Below are positions 57,634 to 64,000 of a stretch of DNA of 64,000 nt, in pieces. The notes beneath the pieces were generated by a model. The model worked only from the letters and a program-made list of their open reading frames with translations, searched no databases and had not been told where the DNA came from. Location of the stretch: contig JBITNC010000001.1 of NCBI GenBank assembly GCA_050084985.1, positions 87,420,001-87,484,000 of the forward strand. The letters are read 5' to 3'. The translations under genes and the position numbers were made by a program. Origin of the DNA: Nageia nagi (lineage: Eukaryota; Pinophyta). Each line of letters starts with the position of its first letter. Position 1 is the stretch's first letter.

Positions 57634-58047
57634 ATAACTTACACCCATTCGATATAAAAATTGAAATTTGAAATCATGAGCTATTGTGTGAGTTTGTATT
57701 ATGTTGTAGATTGTGTGATTTTACATTTTGCAACTATCATAAACATATTTTGTATTATGAAGACTTTGAATTAATAAACTTCTAATAATACTAATAACAA
57801 TAATAAATAGTTATATATATATATATAACTATTTATTATTGTTATTAGTATTTTTAGAAGTTTATTAATTCAAAGTCTTTTATATTATTGTTTGTTTGTT
57901 TGTTTGTTTGTTTTTGGACGATGTGTTTTGCCGAGTCTCTAAGCCGAACCTCAAAGGGGCCTCGACAAGTCCGAGCTAAATCTGAATCTGACAACTATCA
58001 TTTTAGGAATTATTAATACTCTTGAAGAATGTACTCATTGATTTATA
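56196..58047. other. Noncoding right end of duplication unit 2
   Basis: Equivalent to 27,700-29,563. No gene seen. It contains TA tracts at about 57,475-57,510 and 57,566-57,637 (longer than in unit 1), the palindrome at 57,760-57,879 and a TTTG repeat at about 57,888-57,913. Confidence 0.7.
57760..57879. repeat. 120-bp near-perfect palindrome
   Basis: Arms 57,760-57,819 and 57,820-57,879 are reverse complements with one mismatch and no spacer; the centre is TATATA. Unit 1 has one arm only (about 29,349-29,410). Confidence 0.95.
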
Positions 58048-58750
58048 CCTTGGACTCAGATAGCATATTCACCACATCAAACAAATCTAAGTATCAAGCA
58101 CAAAAGCCAATCAAGATGGAGTCGTCCAGTTTGTCTGTTTTAATATGTTGTATTCATTTGTATTTCCAAGTTCAGGGATAGTCCTGATCTGGTTTCATGT
58201 AATATGCTCTATTTACCTTGGTTAACTGGATGAAACTTACGAAGGAGTATTAGACAACCATTTTAAATAACACAAGTGTAAACTATAACAAGTGGACGGA
58301 CACCAAGAGACTAATATCAACATTTCTGCAGATCTTACAGATGGCAGAGCATAAATGGATAGTTAATGAAATCACCTTGGTGTATAGACTTGGAAGTTGG
58401 CACAATTACAATCTCCAAAATTTGGAAGAATAAAACTGAGACAAAAATCAAGTCCATTAAATGGATGAAATTTAGCAATGACATGAATGGTCCCATCTTC
58501 CTTGAGGAAGTCTACAATGCCTTGCATGGCACACAATGACATGATGACTTTCCTGTGCAAACACTAGACAAGTACTGAAACACTCCATCAAAGAACATTT
58601 AATGCATTCAGCCAGAGATGTATATACATAAAATTTAATTAATGGATTGGACAAATTGTCGACAAAATACAATAAGATACAGGCCAGATGGGAGCTTCAT
58701 TCAAAATCCTTGCCAACTTGAGGCTTCTTCACTACTTTAAATTGAGTGAT
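58048..58750 (-). other. 3' flank of the MFS gene
   Basis: Unique sequence between the duplication end and the MFS stop codon. Likely holds the 3' UTR. Short minus-strand open frames (58,372-58,560 and 58,472-58,672) have no recognisable content. Confidence 0.5.
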
Positions 58751-61700
58751 TTAAATTTCATCTGCAAGCACATACTCTGTCCCTCTTATCTGTGAGGCAA
58801 GCAATCTCTTTTCATCATCATCGTCTTGCTCATGAGTTTGAACACTACGATAAGCAGGTGAATCTAAAGTGTCAATTCTGATCTGTTCCATCTCCAATTC
58901 CAACTGAGATTCCAAATGAGCTCTATCACAATCCCTTGGATATGTTAGATAGAGAAGTGTGTATATGAGACAACACAAAGCCATTGGTATAGTAATTGAT
59001 GTGCACAGTGCCTTTGCCAATGAAGCAGCATTCTCCTATCTGTTTCTATCTCAGAAGCTTTACTAGCACCTTGTGGAATGGGTTTGTACCCAAAAACATG
59101 TTGAGAAAGAATGCCAACTACCGGAGGTGCAAATGATGACAATAAGGATTCAAAGGATCGATCCAAAGCATAGATACTTGTTCTTGACTTCTGAGGAACA
59201 ATTTCAGCAAATATAGGGCTGAAAATAGAGGGATATCAAAGTAAATATATGAACAAAAAATTTAAATTAAACTGAAAGATATCAATCATAGTAAAAAATA
59301 GTAGCAAAACTTTTTAGCTTTTTTTTGCACACTACATACTTATTGGCAGCAGGCGCATTCCAAGATACAGAAAATCCCATAATAAAGAATGTAAGACCAT
59401 GTGCCACACCAGAAGATGAATCATCAGGTAAAATCAGGAACAACACTGCTGCCAGAGGTATAAACAGGCCTGAACTTATTTGGGCAAGAATGATTCTTCC
59501 AGTATTTGGAAGGTATCTAGAAAGAATGTCACCCATTCGACCTCCAAAGAGTCCACCCAAGGAACCAGCAACAACAAATATACCCATAAGAAAGGCGGTC
59601 TTCTGATGAGAGAATCCGATTAGCTCCAGCCACATTGGTAAGAATGACAGCGCCGACCAAGCAAAGGATCCTACAACCCCCTTTAGCTATTATGACCTGA
59701 AAAGTCTGAATGCCCATTACTTTCTTTGCTTCCAGGAGCAGTGCCTTAAAATCTGACCAAAATGGTGACACAACTTTTATTTGATTATTCTCTCTGAAAA
59801 GCTTCACAATATGGAGCCAATTAGAAACATTCAGAACTTGGCTAGAAAGAAAGTACTTCACAGTGAGAAAATGCTACAAAATTGAAACGACTGAGATATT
59901 TTCAGCATTCATTAGCCCCACCCCAAAGGAAAAACAAGTGATGGTTCCACATAATGCAATAACTTGTTTTTCTTAGTTGTTTCTCTGGTTAAGGAACTAA
60001 AATGGAAAATGCGACTAACAAAGAGACTACTTGTGGAAAAATAGAGAAATTGACAAACTAAAAAACACCTGAATGCTTTTCAAGAACATGATAAAAAGCT
60101 TTATGAGGAAAACAGTACGAATCATAAAAGAAAAAAATCTGCATGATAAATATGGAAATTGAATCTCAGCTTTGTTTTAATATTCTCCATTACAATGACT
60201 GTAATGAATAAGAACGTACATTGTTGGCATTGGACCATTTGCAAACCGAGGGTCCACCGCAAAAAGGCGAACCAAAATCCCAACCACAACACTTATTGCT
60301 GCAACTAGGTGAAATGCCACTCTCCAACCAGGGATTCCCATCACTGTTGTTGCAGCCAATAGGACAGAAAAAAGACCACCCAATATAGACCCGATATTGC
60401 CCGTAAGTTGCAGCCAACCAAATGCCAATCCACGATTTCCATTATCTGTTGAATCAGCCACGAGAGACTGAATGGCAGGCACCACTATTGCAAGTCCAAT
60501 ACCATTCAATGCTCTTGATATTGCTAACTGTAAACCAAAAGTTCAGATATAAAACCGAATCATCAATGAATAAAACGAAAATTCCATAGATTACAGCTAA
60601 ATACTTTATAAATAACTATCTGAATTTGTAGTTGGAAGCATAATATTTAAAAGCATGATTTCCACAGTTTGTACTTGATTGTTGCAACTTATGAGGTTTC
60701 TACCTACACTATTGAAGTTTTAACTATCCAATATTTCAAGTCCTTGTAGACTCATCTTCCAGGACATAGTATGATACTGAAAGATTCATAATGGATGCGG
60801 TCTCCATTTATCTTGGCCTACCATTTAACTTAAAAAGTTTAGAATAAAAATAAAAATGAAGTTTAAACTAAGTTTTTTCTGAACTATAGAATAATGTTTG
60901 GAATTACAAGTTTATTAATCTTGGTAATTCATTATTGGTTTAGACAGCTTCTCTAATCTTCAATGTCATATGGTTGTTCTCTTTGACTAGAACCATCCTG
61001 TTTTAAGTACATACATGATAGCGTTCAAAGAGTGCTCCAACAAAACCAACTTTACTATACAGTTAAGAAACATGCCATAGCAACGTTCCTTGTTGCTAGC
61101 CCTTATCAATCTGCCTGTCTACCTAATATATGAATTTTCAAGATAGCATAGTACTTGTATATGCAGTACCTTGACCTAAATCTAAAACAATGGAAATCAT
61201 TCACATCCAGCACTTACAAATTATTGTAGGACATTTCAGAGAGGAAACAATTGAATCAAGGCATTCAGTATAGTATTCAAGATATTGTATAAGACAATTG
61301 AATCTAGGCAAATAATCTACTACCTCAAATTAAAAAATCTTGACTATCCCAAAAAAAAAAAAAAAACAAGTGCCCTCCAATAACTCTTTAGACTCTATGA
61401 CTAACATCAAGCACCCATCAACTACCTATCAAAATCCAGAAATAATACAAGTACTCATGTTCTACCCACTAAAGCAAATGACTCTTCCCAAGCACTAATC
61501 AATTACTCATTAGAATTCCATTGATACAAGAACATATATATGTCTCGTGTAAATAGAAAAAAAAGGGATAAAATGCATGTGATGCGATACTATCCAAAGT
61601 ATAAGCATTTAAGGTATAACTATGAGCATTCTTCACACACAAAAAATTATAGACAATCAAGGAAGAAAAACATTACGAGCTCTCTTTATAAAATAAAAAA

Positions 61701-62576
61701 TGGGGTCTGAGCCTGGTTCCAGTCAGGTTTTAGATTCTAATAGTTGGAGCAAGAGTAAAGATGAAGGTAAAATGTTGTGATATAAGCAATATTTTTTACT
61801 AAAAAAGAAAAATACAAAACTTTTGAGAAAATAAATAGTAATAAAGATTCAGTTAATTGATGTAACAGCTCAAAGTTAAATGAAGAAAACTAGGCTTCGA
61901 AACTTGTGTAATCATTCCATTCAATTTCATTTTAAGTTAATCCCATAAATCCTATGGATTTCTCATCCATATGATTAAAAGTATTTGAATCATTCACTAA
62001 TACCAGCATCATTCATCAGAACTAGTAAGCATCATCTATGTGAAAATGTTTTGAGTTTGTAATCCTACTAACTTTGCAATTTGATTTCTAGAAAATAGTT
62101 TAAATTGTTTACAATAAATATTTAAGAATTTAATTTTTTTTTGAATAAAATGTTAAATTGTACTAATAAAACTATTTCATAAAAAAAAAAAAAAAAAACA
62201 GGAATGAAGTTAACATACCCAAGATGACACATTAACCAAAAAAAACAAATAGATAAAAAGCATCAAAACTTTACATAGTCTAGAGTACCTGAAGAAAAGA
62301 TGTAGAAATCCCAACCAGAAAAGTAGCAACAGCCCATAAGAAAGCCCCTAGGGCAATCACATAAGCACGGTTGTGATGAACAGCCAGATAAGCTGCCACA
62401 GGAAAGCAAGCAGCTTGAGTCAACGACCTCATCAGAGTCAGAGACCCCAATCCTATTGGAGATGTATGCAATGCCAATCCAACCTCTTGGTACACCCCTG
62501 GCAACAATGCCTCATCTGCCCTCTCCATTATCCCTGCCAAGTTCACCAATACCAGAGTCTTTGTTCTTTCCTTCAT
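58751..62576 (-). CDS. MFS transporter gene, four exons, with two single-base frame breaks
   Basis: Exon 1 62,576-62,289 (CAG|GTACTC), exon 2 60,527-60,220 (CAG|TTAG...AAT|GTACGT), exon 3 59,841-59,340 (TAG|CCAAG...AA|GTATGT), exon 4 59,218-58,751 (CAG|CCC...TAA). Introns 1,761, 378 and 121 bp; phases fit. The product is about 521 residues, usual for the family, with about 12 membrane segments. It begins MKERTKTLVLVNLAGIMERA; an earlier ATG at 62,594 (MGLKWV) or 62,642 is possible. Later: RSLTQAACFPVAAYLAVHHN, RALNGIGLAIVVPAIQSLVA, FGWLQLTGNIGSILGG, FLMGIFVVAGSLGGLFGGRM, SRTSIYALDRSFESLLSS and an acidic tail EQDDDDEKRLL. It resembles the plant MFS group that includes Arabidopsis UNE2 (from memory); substrate unknown. 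An extra G in a G5 run near 59,685 and a missing G near 59,029 shift the frame; together they cancel. It is either a recent pseudogene or has base-call errors. Confidence 0.88.
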
Positions 62577-63485
62577 CACCCATTTCAATCCCATCTTATT
62601 AAAAGGTCTAACTTCAAACTTGATCAGGTATAAGATTTGCATACAGTTCTCTAACCCAAATCTGTTGTTCTCTAATACTATACAAGACCTTTATCTGAAT
62701 ATGATATGAGTTTTCCACTGCCAACGTCACTTGAATTAGAATGTCAGAGCCCACGGTTGACAAGTATATTTCATAAGGGGATTTTTTATTTATTTATTTT
62801 ACCTTGGGGTGGGTAAACGGTTTATGAGTTGTAATAAGATAAAAGACCATCTGACAAGGGAGAATAGTACAGTACAATATCCCACAGTGTTGTACTCGAC
62901 ACTTCTTATCTTATTACAATTCATAATTAACAACTCATGAACCAGTTTGTTTTAGAACCTGTTTCAATTTATTGATCAACGTTCTCGTCTGCTTTCGGCT
63001 TTGCGTCGAGTTCTCAGATTTTCTTCATGGTCTCCTGCGTCTGCTTGTGCAAAGTTCCGAGGCTGGTCCATGTGACACAACCTTTTCGTTGCAATAAATC
63101 CAAATACTAAAACACCTAATAGATTATAAAAGTGGACACAAATATTTAATAGAAGCTAGTGGTTCTTTATTTTATAGAAGCTTTTTATATAAAAAAGTAT
63201 GTACATGATTCTTTTTTTGGAATATTTATAATTTAAATTTGTAGTAAAAAATATTTCACGTAGTTAAAGATTTTGATTTATAGCTTTAATCATTAGGGTG
63301 TTTGGATATTTATTAAGGTTTAAATTATAAAAACATTTTGGAGTGATCATATCATGGATAATGTTTGAAGTATAAGTATGATGTAGTGAAATATAATGAC
63401 AATTATAAAATATAATGATGATTGTGAATTGTGTTAATAAATAGAATACTAGAATACTATTAAATTCTCATTTATCAACCAAAAA
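62577..63485 (-). other. 5' flank of the MFS gene
   Basis: Presumed promoter and 5' UTR. Minus-strand upstream frame has a stop shortly before the earliest ATG (62,642), so there is no further coding exon in frame. The inverted-repeat element at 62,815-62,948 lies here. No TATA box could be chosen with confidence. Confidence 0.5.
62815..62948. mobile_element. MITE-like inverted-repeat element, 134 bp
   Basis: Outer arms aaacggtttatgagttgt (62,815) and acaactcatgaaccagttt (to 62,948) pair with one mismatch and one gap; inner arms ttgtaataagataa (62,829-62,842) and ttatcttattacaa (62,906-62,919) pair perfectly. Whether this is a MITE or a chance foldback cannot be settled; no clear target duplication was seen. 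Confidence 0.45.
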
Positions 63486-63489
63486 ATAA

Positions 63490-63597
63490 AAAGATGCGCA
63501 GCGGTGAGGCCTTGGGCCTGGCAACAGTACATTGGTCAGGTCCCAAGTTCCAACCTAGCGGGTGTGTGTGTGCATAGCTTAAAAAAAAAAATCTTAA
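63490..63597 (+). mobile_element. SINE-like, tRNA-derived sequence with A tail
   Basis: cagcggtgaggccttgggcc, then ggtcaggtcccaagttccaa (B-box-like GTTCCAACC), a GT-rich stretch and taaaaaaaaaaat. A-box similarity is weak, B-box fair. Fits a short plant SINE. Confidence 0.4.
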
Positions 63598-63844
63598 TAA
63601 AATACAAAAGTATACAAAGGAATGATCAATTTTTTTTCTTTATTCTTATGATTCTTATTAGGTTGTTAATAAATTTAACATGTGCCTTAATTCCTACCAA
63701 ATATTTTTAAATATAGATTATTCATTTATCTCCATGTTTGTAGGTCATAGAAGTCTCACTTAACCATGATAGCACCACATAAATCACCATAGCATTTTAT
63801 AGACCATTGCAATATTTCTCATGTAACAACAAAAGCACCAAAAG

Positions 63845-64000
63845 GGAAAGGGAAAGGTTTTTTAACGTCCTCGAGAGACCAACATAGATCTATGGGATGT
63901 GCCTTTCCACTAGTAATGTGTGTTGAAGTAATTTATGTTTCATGCTGGAGGGGAATTGAACATGGGACTTGTGTTGTAGCATGGTCACCACTTGACCAAT
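63845..64000 (-). mobile_element. SINE-like, tRNA-derived sequence, cut by window end
   Basis: Minus strand from 64,000: attggtcaagtggtgaccat (A box TGGTCAAGTGG) and, about 30 nt on, catgttcaattcccc (B box GTTCAATTCC), the spacing of a tRNA promoter. The body runs to about 63,845 and ends in a tttccctttccctttt stretch. It may continue beyond the window. Confidence 0.5.

Larger units (their letters stand above)
29593..58047. repeat. Segmental duplication, unit 2 (split by G2)
   Basis: Same order and orientation as unit 1. Without the G2 insertion (31,599-50,963) it is about 9.1 kb. It differs from unit 1 by a deletion equivalent to 24,098-24,565, by tandem expansions, and by the loss and gain of AT-rich palindromes. 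Right of 58,047 the sequence is unique. Confidence 0.93.

Noticed and set aside
59325-59606. 93-codon plus frame
   Set aside because: Exactly antisense to MFS exon 3.

Overview
The window looks like a land-plant nuclear genome that is AT-rich and dominated by transposable elements. The evidence is: Copia elements primed by initiator tRNA-Met, Tat-type Ty3/gypsy elements with a second RNase H, a plant mobile domain (PMD) fossil, tRNA-derived SINE heads, and one intron-containing plant gene of the major facilitator superfamily (MFS). Large nested retrotransposons fit a large-genome seed plant, perhaps a gymnosperm, but the sequence does not fix the species. Nothing prokaryotic is present.

Layout. 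1-6.55 kb: decayed plus-strand Ty3/gypsy element (G1; gag, protease, RT, RNase H, second RNase H, integrase), then about 2.5 kb of fossil open frame and a 27-bp tandem repeat. 11.15-12.25 kb and 20.99-21.68 kb: two halves of a minus-strand PMD pseudogene split by Copia element C1 (12,260-20,991, minus strand, target-site duplication ctagg/ctaga). 20,095-29,592: unit 1 of a tandem segmental duplication of about 9.5 kb; it carries the 5' end of C1, the PMD N-terminal half, and a decayed hAT transposase gene with a 24-bp minisatellite upstream. 29,593-58,047: unit 2 of the same duplication. It is split by Ty3/gypsy element G2 (31,599-50,958, minus strand, TSD gtagg), whose right-hand (5') LTR is itself split by Copia element C2 (41,005-49,811, plus strand, TSD agtac/agtat). 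58,751-62,576: a four-exon minus-strand MFS transporter gene, the only host gene that is close to intact. 62.8-64 kb: a small inverted-repeat element in the gene's 5' flank and two SINE-like sequences.

Order of events read from the junctions: C1 entered the PMD gene; a 9.5-kb segment starting inside C1 was duplicated in tandem; G2 entered the second copy; C2 entered the LTR of G2. The uninterrupted copy of each target is still in the window, so each step can be checked directly.

Most notable: the 5' leader of C2 carries a piece of a host gene, the N-terminal part of a phospholipid:sterol acyltransferase (PSAT/LCAT family), so this retrotransposon captured cellular sequence. C1 and C2 also share an array of 24-nt hairpins between pol and the 3' LTR; in C2 some copies differ by base changes on both sides of the stem that keep pairing. 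G2 has its second RNase H before the RT instead of after it, and an extra frame after integrase that begins near a PKKRKR stretch and ends in coiled-coil-like sequence.

All element genes are broken by stops or frameshifts. Coordinates of decayed domains are approximate; LTR, TSD, PBS and splice positions were read base by base. Similarity statements are by eye.
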